DNA of 22,487 bases, from the NCBI GenBank assembly GCA_051872775.1, contig JBJEEE010000106.1:1-22487 (forward strand), written 5' to 3'. The notes beneath the pieces are model-generated. The model saw only the letters and a list, made by a program, of their open reading frames with translations. It was not told the origin of the DNA and made no database searches. A program made the translations under genes and the position numbers. Of the stretch, positions 1 through 5,871 are shown piece after piece (within the stretch, counting starts at the first letter, position 1; every line of letters starts with the position of its first letter). The DNA is from UMGS75 sp051872775 (GTDB lineage: Bacteria > Bacillota_I > Bacilli_A > ML615J-28 > CAG-313).

Positions 1-39
1 AGAATACGCTTATGTTTAATTTTTTTTGGGACATTTTGC

Positions 40-64
40 AAAGTTATTGACAGCAATATACTTT
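40..64 (-). other. 3' hairpin after the ABC permease gene
   Basis: Seventeen bases past the permease stop, the minus strand can form a 10-bp stem. AAAGT pairs with ACTTT and TATTG with CAATA, with one bulged A and a CTGT loop. No T-run follows directly, so it is not a canonical intrinsic terminator. It could be a weak terminator or an RNA-stabilising hairpin at the end of the four-gene cassette. A TTGACA on the plus strand lies inside the same bases. Confidence 0.25.
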
Positions 65-80
65 CTTAATTTATTATAAA

Positions 81-785
81 CTATGACCTATTTTGCTTAT
101 AATATATGATAAAAGCTACATAAAAATAGACTACTAATAAAAAGAGCAAATAAGAAATACTACATGTCTTATCCGTTAAAAGAGGGAAAAACCAAGCAAA
201 AACATTTAGTAACGTTTCATTTATTTCAAAAATTGCGTTTAATAATATATAAAAAATAATTATTGCAATATAGCCTAAACTGTGATTACATATTGTGACA
301 ATTATAATTGAAAGTAAGCTATATATTATCGAGATTGCGAATAATTTAACCCAATATTCTATCTCTATATCTTTTACCATAAAAGTAGGTAAACTAATTA
401 ATCCCCAAAATGAGTATTGAAAAATGGTAAAAATAAAAATAACTATCATTACTAAACAAATGCTTATCCATTTAGTGATAAAAAAGCTAATTCTTATTTT
501 TCTAGTTTCATGAAATAATAATATATAATTATCTTGATAACTTAAAAAACTATTACCAAATAGAAAAATACTAATTAATGGTAAGATTACTTTAAGGGTA
601 TTTTTCATTATTTCCATATAACTCTCTTTTAAATTATCCCGATTCATCCATCTTTCATTAAAATCAGTTATTATATTTGATGAAAAGATAAAGAATAAAC
701 TTAGAGTGATTGCTAAAATGATAAAAAGAATTAGATTAGTTTTGGTGATTAAATATTTTAGATGGAGCTTAACTTGATACAACAT
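81..785 (-). CDS. ABC transporter permease, small ABC-2-like membrane protein
   Basis: This 234-residue protein is very hydrophobic, with about six predicted membrane segments (roughly residues 17-39, 65-85, 98-130, 148-168, 171-200 and 208-230). It starts with a short basic cytoplasmic tail, which is the layout of a small ABC-2-type permease. It has no extracellular domain of any size. The start ATG at 785 follows a GGTGA ribosome site six bases upstream and lies 17 bases inside the end of the ATPase gene. The two are therefore co-translated and most likely form one exporter. Its substrate is unknown. The size of the ATPase/permease pair (about 200 and 235 residues) is like small exporters that move peptides or give immunity, such as Bacillus YydI/YydJ. 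That is a size comparison only; I did not recognise a specific family. Confidence 0.8.
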   Translation of the reverse strand: MLYQVKLHLKYLITKTNLILFIILAITLSLFFIFSSNIITDFNERWMNRDNLKESYMEIMKNTLKVILPLISIFLFGNSFLSYQDNYILLFHETRKIRISFFITKWISICLVMIVIFIFTIFQYSFWGLISLPTFMVKDIEIEYWVKLFAISIIYSLLSIIIVTICNHSLGYIAIIIFYILLNAIFEINETLLNVFAWFFPLLTDKTCSISYLLFLLVVYFYVAFIIYYKQNRS

Positions 786-1377
786 TTAGTTCACCATTTT
801 CTATTGTTATTTTTTTATGTGTAATATCTGTAAATATCGATTGATCATGACTAATGATTATGACTAATTTTTTTCGATTAATTAAAGACAGTAATTCATT
901 TTTAAACATTGCTATTGATGATTTATCTAATCCATTTAAGGGCTCATCAAATAAATAAATGTCTTTATCATCCATTAAAGCTTGAATTAATAAAATTTTT
1001 TGTCTAGTTCCTAAAGATAACGTATAAATATACATATTGTAGTACTTACTAATATTAAATTTATCTAAATATTCGGTTAGTTTTTCTTTATCATATGTTT
1101 TATTTTTAATTTTTAAAACCAAATCTAAAAAATCAATTACTTTGATATATTCTGGTATTATTACTTTTTCCGGTAAATAACTAATTTTTCTGTCCACCTT
1201 AACACTACCTTGAAATGAGATTAGATCACAAATACATTTCATAAATGTTGACTTGCCAACCCCGTTATGACCACTTATGACATAAAGATTTCCACTATCA
1301 AGGGTAAGATTTACCTTATTTAAAACTATATTTTTTTTATATTTCTTAGTTAGTTCACTTACTTGGATTGAAAACAT
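769..1377 (-). CDS. ABC transporter ATP-binding protein, minimal (202 aa)
   Basis: This is a complete nucleotide-binding domain of the ABC superfamily with almost nothing added. The Walker A motif is GHNGVGKST (about residues 36-44). The ABC signature is degenerate, reading LSLGTRQK in place of LSGGQ. Walker B with its catalytic glutamate is YLFDEP, followed by the D-loop GLD, and the H-loop is ISHD. It would energise the permease encoded immediately downstream. The ATG at 1377 fits the usual beginning of such domains but has no Shine-Dalgarno sequence. It lies 23 bases inside the preceding 316-residue gene, so translation probably depends on ribosomes finishing that gene. At 202 residues it is shorter than the second ABC ATPase in this window (237). 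Confidence 0.92.
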   Translation of the reverse strand: MFSIQVSELTKKYKKNIVLNKVNLTLDSGNLYVISGHNGVGKSTFMKCICDLISFQGSVKVDRKISYLPEKVIIPEYIKVIDFLDLVLKIKNKTYDKEKLTEYLDKFNISKYYNMYIYTLSLGTRQKILLIQALMDDKDIYLFDEPLNGLDKSSIAMFKNELLSLINRKKLVIIISHDQSIFTDITHKKITIENGELNVVSS

Positions 1378-2305
1378 AAATACTATAATTATTTAACATA
1401 TTTGTTGATGAAAAAAGAGGGAATTCATTTATAATTTGGGTTTCACCTAGATCATTAGTGATGCATAATCCTGTTGTGCAAATTGTTTCTAATTTATAAT
1501 AACTAATTGGCAAAAGAAGCGTAAGCGATTCATTTTCATTTACCGATATATTACATTCCGAAATATTATTCCTAATTATAAGTTCATAATTAACTAAATC
1601 ATTTATATTTGTTTGACTATCTAATTCATCTTTTGATAATACTTTTATCTCATTATGCATTATTTCTCCATAACCATTTAATAATTCTATTTTTTTGATT
1701 GTTTGCTTTTTATCACTATTTAACTTAAGTACTAATCCTACGGTGGTTGGATATAATTGATTATTATCAGGTATAACTTTATTTATTATTCCTTTAATTT
1801 TTTCGATTTGCAAAGATTGATAGTTGCTATCTTTCACAAATACCATTGATCCAACTTCAATACTATGCTGTTCATTATTTTGGTATGTAAAGCGAACACA
1901 TGCATCTGGTATTTTAATAATATAATCATTAAGATAATCAAAAATTAAAGAAATGGTTTTAGCATATAATTTTTGATTATTATATTCAAGATATTCTTGA
2001 TCTGCCGTTATTTCTTTAATATCCACAGTAAATTTAGTATTATTTAATTTATCAATTAATTCACATTCCACAATTTGATCTTTTTCTAAATAAAAAGAAA
2101 ATTCTTTGGCTATATAGCACTTTATATCAATGGTTGCAAGATCATTTCCAATTCCTAAATGTGACTTTTTCTCTGTTATAATTACTACTTCTTTCGGTTT
2201 TTTATTACAAGCAATTATACCTATAACAAACAATGGTATAATTATTACCCCAACTATCCACAAATGATTTAATATATTTTTAACACTTCTCTTCACATAA
2301 CTCAT
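1355..2305 (-). CDS. Membrane-anchored or lipoprotein extracellular protein, unknown function
   Basis: This 316-residue protein has one hydrophobic segment near the N-terminus (about residues 15-33), preceded by a Lys/Arg-containing cytoplasmic tail. The rest is polar, rich in alternating hydrophobic residues and probably beta-strand. The segment ends in VIGIIAC, which could be a lipobox with Cys33 as the lipidated residue, or simply a membrane anchor. No enzyme motif is visible. By context it could be an accessory or adaptor protein of the ABC exporter encoded next, comparable in position to HlyD-like partners, but I see no clear HlyD signature. The ATG at 2305 overlaps the end of the secreted-protein gene by 26 bases and lacks a Shine-Dalgarno site, which suggests coupling. 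A GTG three codons on is an alternative start. Confidence 0.7.
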   Translation of the reverse strand: MSYVKRSVKNILNHLWIVGVIIIPLFVIGIIACNKKPKEVVIITEKKSHLGIGNDLATIDIKCYIAKEFSFYLEKDQIVECELIDKLNNTKFTVDIKEITADQEYLEYNNQKLYAKTISLIFDYLNDYIIKIPDACVRFTYQNNEQHSIEVGSMVFVKDSNYQSLQIEKIKGIINKVIPDNNQLYPTTVGLVLKLNSDKKQTIKKIELLNGYGEIMHNEIKVLSKDELDSQTNINDLVNYELIIRNNISECNISVNENESLTLLLPISYYKLETICTTGLCITNDLGETQIINEFPLFSSTNMLNNYSIYVFNPSK

Positions 2306-2927
2306 AATATTCGGTTACAACATCAATGAATTCGAAATTACCTTTTTTAACAGGAATGCCAAAAACAAAAAACTTACATCCACCATTGGTTAGTTCTGCT
2401 TTTCCTTTAATAAATAGGCTAATTTTTCTGTCTGGCATAATTTTTACCGTAAATGATGTTTTCTCCTCTTCTGATTGTTTGACAACTTTTTCCCATTCCG
2501 CATCTGCTTTAAAGTCTACGCCTAACGATATTGACTTAATTTTACCACTTACTTTTGAGCTTAAACCACCAGATATTGCAACACTATTTGATGTTGTCTT
2601 TCCTACTTTCATAGCATATTCAAATTCAATAGGGGTACTGGTTTTATTAGCTCTTGAAAAAATAGTTTGGCCAACATAATATGCAGGTTGTCTTGTGTAA
2701 ATGTTATGCGTACTCCAACCAAACAACTTCCATTTTACCTTACTAATTGCTTCATTTTTTTGTTGATCACTCATATCAACCAACAATCTTGCTTTCGATT
2801 GATCAGGAAAAGTAATGCTTTCAAATCCACTATGACCAGATGATCCTGAGGCATATGCTTTAGGTGCAATCAAAATCATCGCCAATAAACAAACTGATAT
2901 ACAAATTCTACTTATTATTTTTTTCAT
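2280..2927 (-). CDS. Secreted beta-rich protein, distant aerolysin/ETX-MTX2-like character
   Basis: The 215-residue product has a clear Sec signal peptide: basic MKKIISR, then a hydrophobic core, then a likely cleavage after AYA (residue 26). The mature part is predicted to be beta-strand. Residues about 95-175 are rich in Ser, Thr, Lys and Gly with alternating hydrophobic residues. They contain SGGLSSKVSGKIKSISLG followed by an acidic turn, FTVKIMPDR, and IKGKAELTNGG. Such texture is typical of the amphipathic strands and insertion hairpin of aerolysin-type pore formers, but no diagnostic motif proves membership. Three Cys lie in the last 35 or so residues, two of them in the final four. It has a strong AAAGGAG site before ATG 2927 and is the first gene of the four-gene cassette. 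It may be exported, sensed or neutralised by its neighbours, but its function is unknown. Confidence 0.8.
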   Translation of the reverse strand: MKKIISRICISVCLLAMILIAPKAYASGSSGHSGFESITFPDQSKARLLVDMSDQQKNEAISKVKWKLFGWSTHNIYTRQPAYYVGQTIFSRANKTSTPIEFEYAMKVGKTTSNSVAISGGLSSKVSGKIKSISLGVDFKADAEWEKVVKQSEEEKTSFTVKIMPDRKISLFIKGKAELTNGGCKFFVFGIPVKKGNFEFIDVVTEYYELCEEKC

Positions 2928-2950
2928 CTTTTTTCTCCTTTCACTTAATA

Positions 2951-2992
2951 TTACGTATTGATAGTTACGATTTCACTTTTTATTTTTGTCAA
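2951..2992 (-). promoter_or_regulatory. Candidate promoter/operator of the secreted-protein cassette
   Basis: A perfect -35 box, TTGACA, lies at 2992-2987 on the minus strand, but no good -10 box is found 16-19 bases downstream (nearest is TAACTA). A direct repeat CGTAA occurs at 2969-2965 and 2955-2951, exactly 14 bases apart and centred on the expected -10 region. A good -35 without a good -10, plus repeats at that position, could mean a factor-dependent promoter. The gene upstream ends in its own terminator, so the cassette does need a promoter here. Confidence 0.35.
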
Positions 2993-3050
2993 GATATAAC
3001 AAAAAAGAAAATAATTAAATTTAGATTAAGTACAAAATACTTTATAAAAT

Positions 3051-3081
3051 AAAAAAATACTCTCTTATTGCAAGAGAGTAT
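3051..3081 (-). terminator. Intrinsic terminator after the truncated LURP-one gene
   Basis: TACTCTCTT (3058-3066) pairs perfectly with AAGAGAGTA (3072-3080), extended by one A-T pair, around a five-base loop. On the minus strand seven T's follow (3057-3051). This is a textbook Rho-independent terminator and it separates the ECF/reductase operon from the secreted-protein cassette. Confidence 0.85.
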
Positions 3082-3107
3082 AATACTTTTACATTTAATA
3101 ATCAATA

Positions 3108-3317
3108 CTATTCTCCATTTTCTTCCATTGTAAAATGGGGTAGAAATCTGAATATTTGTTCTTTTAAGGTTGCCACTACAACATTGTTTTTTTTAATCTC
3201 AAAGTTATGAGCAAAACCAAGTTTTCCGTTTACCTCAAAGTAAATATTACCTAATTCATCATATACATCATAAGAATCAAACCAGGAGAATAATCTTTGT
3301 TTAAAATATAATCTCAC
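3108..3317 (-). CDS. Truncated LURP-one-related (YxjI-like) protein
   Basis: The 69 residues match the first half of the LURP-one/YxjI family, which has a tubby-like beta-barrel fold and is normally about 160 residues. They open with MRLYFKQRLFSW, then show the repeating pattern of short strands (VYDELGNIYFEV, NNVVVATLKEQIF, FLPHF). The reading frame stops at TAG and a terminator follows within 30 bases, so the second half is absent rather than moved to another frame. The start is a GTG with GAGGTG seven bases upstream, 27 bases after the reductase gene, so it is transcribed with that operon. The molecular role of the family in bacteria is unknown. This may be a decaying fragment, or a small half-barrel that works as a dimer. 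Confidence 0.65.
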   Translation of the reverse strand: MRLYFKQRLFSWFDSYDVYDELGNIYFEVNGKLGFAHNFEIKKNNVVVATLKEQIFRFLPHFTMEENGE

Positions 3318-3344
3318 TCATTTCACCTCAGTTAGATTTTAGTT

Positions 3345-4880
3345 TTAATTCTTCTTTTCAAAAGTTGCAACAACTTGTTCTAATAATGACCTTATAGGTA
3401 GATGTTGAGGACAAGCACGTTCACACTTACCACATTTAATGCATGCACTAGCTTTACCATTTTCTTTAGTATGAACACTATAATAAAAGTCAGAGTTCCA
3501 ATCTTTATATACATTTTTTGCATTAAGGTCAGCAAATAATGTAGGAATTAAAATTCTTTGAGGGCATCCTTCTAGACAATAGCCACACTTTGTACATGGG
3601 ATTAGATATAAATTATTGAAGATTTGACAAACTTTTTGAATTGTTGCAAGTTCTTCTTGGTTTAGTGGTATAAAGTTGGTCATAAAGCTCAAGTTATCTT
3701 CCATTTGTTCGATGTTACTCATACCTGAAAGAACCATAAAAACACCAGGTTGGGTTGCAGCAAAACGGATTGCGTAAGAAGCATTAGAGCCATTATTAAG
3801 GCTTCTAAATAAATCATCAGCTTCTTTTGGTAAATTAACAAGGTGACCACCCTTGACTGGTTCCATAATAACTACGGGTTTATGATGTTTATTGCATACA
3901 TCAAGACATAGTTTACTTTGTACTCCCGCATCATTATAATCAACGTAATTGAGCTGAATTTGGACTAATTCTACTTCAGGATGATCGTTTAGTATTTGAT
4001 CAAGCATTTCTGCCGTATCATGGAACGATAAACCGACATGTTTGACCTTACCAAGTTCTTTTAGTTTTTGCGCAGCCTCATATGCATGACATTTTTGGTA
4101 CTTGTCATAATTAGATTTACTTTGTGCATGCATAAGATAAAAATCAAAATAATCTGTACCACATGCAAGTAATTGTTCTTCGAATACCTTATAGATATCT
4201 TCTTCAGTTTCGAAAAAACTTGAAGATAATTTATTTGTTATTGTAAAACTCTCACGAGGGTAGCGTTTAACAACACATTCACGTAAAGCAATTTCACTTT
4301 TTCCATTTATATATCCATGAGCAGTATCAAAATAATTGTGCCCACATGCCATATATTGATCAACCATTATTTTAGTTTGTTCAAAATCTACTTCATCACC
4401 TAGCATTGGTAGTCTCATTAAACCAAACCCAAAATTTGATTGTACTTTTTCAAAAGTATTTTTCATTATTACACCATCTTTTTGTAATTTTTTAATTTTA
4501 TTTTTTAAAGCAATCAAAGCAATCTTAGGATTATTAATACTTAGAACCGTCTCTTCCATTGGGCAGATGCCAGTATTTTGACGATTTATTATTTCTTTGA
4601 CTAATGTTATATATTCAATCTCAATATTATATTGTTGTAAAACTTGTAATGCTTTTTCACTTGCTACTTTTGTATAAATTTTACTTACACCTATTAATGA
4701 ATACAATAGAGCTGCCGCTTTCCCTACGATTGTATCGTATACAACTCCTTTTTCTGCATTAATTTTATTATCAATAAGATTGATAATTGGTTTTATTCCT
4801 GATTCTTTACTTTGATAAATAATCAAATCGTCTTTGAAAACTACACACTTATATTCATCTAATATACTTATCTTATTCAT
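3345..4880 (-). CDS. DUF1893 / aldo-keto reductase / 2x[4Fe-4S] ferredoxin fusion protein
   Basis: This 511-residue protein has three parts. Residues 1-138 resemble DUF1893 (TM1506-like, cytidine-deaminase-like fold), with VVYDTIVGKAAALL and the conserved NRQNTGICPME motif (Cys106). Residues 139-425 are an aldo-keto reductase with the tetrad Asp185, Tyr190, Lys217 and His251 (in YFDTAHGY, ITNKL and LMHA). The C-terminus holds two Cys-x2-Cys-x2-Cys-x3-Cys clusters (Cys429/432/435/439 and Cys480/483/486/490), fit for two [4Fe-4S] centres. The reaction is presumably NAD(P)H- or ferredoxin-linked reduction of a carbonyl; the substrate is unknown. Met139 would be a normal start for a stand-alone reductase and has GGTG upstream, so a shorter second product is possible. 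The gene overlaps the ECF S-component gene by 8 bases, which suggests it works on what that transporter brings in. Confidence 0.88.
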   Translation of the reverse strand: MNKISILDEYKCVVFKDDLIIYQSKESGIKPIINLIDNKINAEKGVVYDTIVGKAAALLYSLIGVSKIYTKVASEKALQVLQQYNIEIEYITLVKEIINRQNTGICPMEETVLSINNPKIALIALKNKIKKLQKDGVIMKNTFEKVQSNFGFGLMRLPMLGDEVDFEQTKIMVDQYMACGHNYFDTAHGYINGKSEIALRECVVKRYPRESFTITNKLSSSFFETEEDIYKVFEEQLLACGTDYFDFYLMHAQSKSNYDKYQKCHAYEAAQKLKELGKVKHVGLSFHDTAEMLDQILNDHPEVELVQIQLNYVDYNDAGVQSKLCLDVCNKHHKPVVIMEPVKGGHLVNLPKEADDLFRSLNNGSNASYAIRFAATQPGVFMVLSGMSNIEQMEDNLSFMTNFIPLNQEELATIQKVCQIFNNLYLIPCTKCGYCLEGCPQRILIPTLFADLNAKNVYKDWNSDFYYSVHTKENGKASACIKCGKCERACPQHLPIRSLLEQVVATFEKKN

Positions 4881-5430
4881 GTTTTACTTTCTTCTCTATA
4901 TAAAACATTAATAGTGGAATTAAGATCCATTGAAGGATTAATCCAGGAAGGCCTATATAAATGCTAGTCCAAACAATTGAAATATTAATATGACTACCTA
5001 AGGCATAAACACCAACTAACATAGCAAGTGCTCGAATTGCACGTCCTGATATTTGCGCAATCAAAAGTTTAACTATTAGTGGCATTTTAACACTTGATAA
5101 TAAACCAGCTACAAGTCCATAAATTGCAAGTTCTATCATCATAAAAGGAAGCATCGTTGCGGAAGGCATTTTTGTTAAAGCAAAACTAATTAAAGGGCTA
5201 ATTAATCCAGCACATAATCCTGCCCCTTTCCCCGCAAGAAATCCTACCATAAAGATGGCTAAATGCATAGGTAAGAACGTTTCACCAAGGGTTGATCCCA
5301 TATTTGAAACTAATCCTAATACATGAAGTAATTGTGGTAATAGTACAGCAGATGCAATTGCTATAATTGTAGCAATTGTTTTAGTTTTAAAGGTTGTAAA
5401 TACTTGCGTTGTTTTTATTGTATTTTCCAT
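4873..5430 (-). CDS. ECF transporter S component (substrate-specific subunit)
   Basis: This is a 185-residue integral membrane protein with about five to six hydrophobic segments. It has the hallmarks of an energy-coupling-factor S component: LPQLLHVLG in the first helix region, then FLPMHLAIFMVGFLAGKGAGLCAG, then PSATMLPFMMIELAIYGLVAG (given here in pieces of one region, residues 50-105). It would bind a vitamin-like or small organic substrate and pair with the shared EcfA/A'/T module, which is not in this window. The substrate cannot be read from the sequence and no riboswitch is visible upstream. It has AAAGGAG before ATG 5430 and is the first gene of its operon. The overlap with the reductase fusion links uptake to a redox step. 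Confidence 0.85.
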   Translation of the reverse strand: MENTIKTTQVFTTFKTKTIATIIAIASAVLLPQLLHVLGLVSNMGSTLGETFLPMHLAIFMVGFLAGKGAGLCAGLISPLISFALTKMPSATMLPFMMIELAIYGLVAGLLSSVKMPLIVKLLIAQISGRAIRALAMLVGVYALGSHINISIVWTSIYIGLPGLILQWILIPLLMFYIEKKVKHE

Positions 5431-5461
5431 ATTTGTTCTCCTTTATTCTTTAGTTTTTTTT

Positions 5462-5490
5462 ATTATATCATTATTTTATTTTAGATACAA
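5462..5490 (-). promoter_or_regulatory. Promoter of the ECF S-component operon
   Basis: A perfect -10 TATAAT (5467-5462) is preceded by TG one base upstream, making an extended -10. The -35 position 17 bases away reads TTGTAT, which matches poorly. It lies about 30 bases before ATG 5430 and just after the zinc-ribbon terminator. Confidence 0.55.
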
Positions 5491-5505
5491 TTCATTTGAA
5501 TAATT

Positions 5506-5540
5506 TTAAATAAAAGCACACTCCTTATAGAGTATGCTTT
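5506..5540 (-). terminator. Intrinsic terminator after the zinc-ribbon gene
   Basis: AAAGCATACTC pairs with GAGTGTGCTTT over 11 positions (5540-5530 with 5523-5513, one T-G wobble) around a six-base loop. TTTTATTT follows on the minus strand. It starts eight bases past the zinc-ribbon stop codon. Confidence 0.8.
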
Positions 5541-5548
5541 ATTTTTTA

Positions 5549-5728
5549 CTATTCTTCTTTTGGTGCTTCTTCTTTTTTAGCTTCTAAAGCTTTTTGTGCT
5601 TTACGAGCTTCACGACATGCTTTACATCTTACAGGATCACTGAAACCTTTGCTTTCATAGAAAGCTTGTTCACGTTCTGTAAAAACGAATTCTGCACCGC
5701 AATCTTTACAAACAATTGTTTTATCCAT
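5549..5728 (-). CDS. Small zinc-ribbon protein (59 aa)
   Basis: This short gene encodes 59 residues that start MDKTIVCKDCGAEF and contain a second Cys pair in RCKACRE. The four cysteines (7, 10, 35, 38) would hold one zinc. The FVFTEREQAFYESKGF stretch between the pairs is typical of the small stand-alone zinc-ribbon family found across Firmicutes and Chloroflexi (zf-trcl type), whose role is unknown; nucleic-acid binding is often supposed. The C-terminal 20 residues are Lys/Glu/Ala-rich and probably helical or disordered. The start is certain: AAAGGAGG lies six to seven bases before ATG 5728. The gene has its own extended -10 promoter and a terminator, so it appears to be a single-gene unit, perhaps with read-through from topB. 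Confidence 0.9.
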   Translation of the reverse strand: MDKTIVCKDCGAEFVFTEREQAFYESKGFSDPVRCKACREARKAQKALEAKKEEAPKEE

Positions 5729-5749
5729 ATAATTTCCTCCTTTATAATA

Positions 5750-5788
5750 TTTCGCGATAATTTAATTACTAATTCATATCGTACGAAA
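5750..5788 (-). promoter_or_regulatory. Stem-loop in the 5' leader of the zinc-ribbon gene
   Basis: In the roughly 95-base leader, TTTCG-TA-CGATA (5788-5777) pairs with TATCG-CGAAA (5759-5750). This gives ten base pairs with a two-base bulge, and a 17-base loop that itself holds AATT-AGT-AATT. It ends about ten bases before the AAAGGAGG site, close enough to affect translation. No known riboswitch is recognised and the pairing could be fortuitous. Confidence 0.3.
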
Positions 5789-5829
5789 GATAGTAGGTAG
5801 GAATAAGATAATTTAAATTTCACATTATC

Positions 5830-5838
5830 ATTATAACA
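5830..5838 (-). promoter_or_regulatory. Promoter of the zinc-ribbon gene (extended -10)
   Basis: TGTTATAAT on the minus strand supplies a perfect -10 (5835-5830) with the TG extension. The -35 region (AAATAT) is poor, as often seen with extended -10 promoters. It lies about 35 bases past the topB stop and about 100 bases before the zinc-ribbon ATG. Confidence 0.5.
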
Positions 5839-5871
5839 TAAATAATTAATTAATATTTAAAAATCGCTTTT

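Noticed and set aside
47..80. TTGACA followed by TATAAA on the plus strand, a possible rightward promoter
   Set aside because: The spacing is 22 bases, no plus-strand gene follows, and the bases are part of a hairpin at the end of the minus-strand cassette.
2326..3052. Open plus-strand frames of 117 and 62 codons opposite the secreted-protein gene
   Set aside because: They run antisense to a gene with a signal peptide and strong ribosome site, and their translations have no recognisable domain.
5594..5823. Open frames of 68 (plus) and 64 (minus) codons over the zinc-ribbon gene
   Set aside because: They overlap the 59-codon gene, which has a perfect ribosome site and paired cysteines; the alternatives are Phe/Ser-rich or run through the leader.
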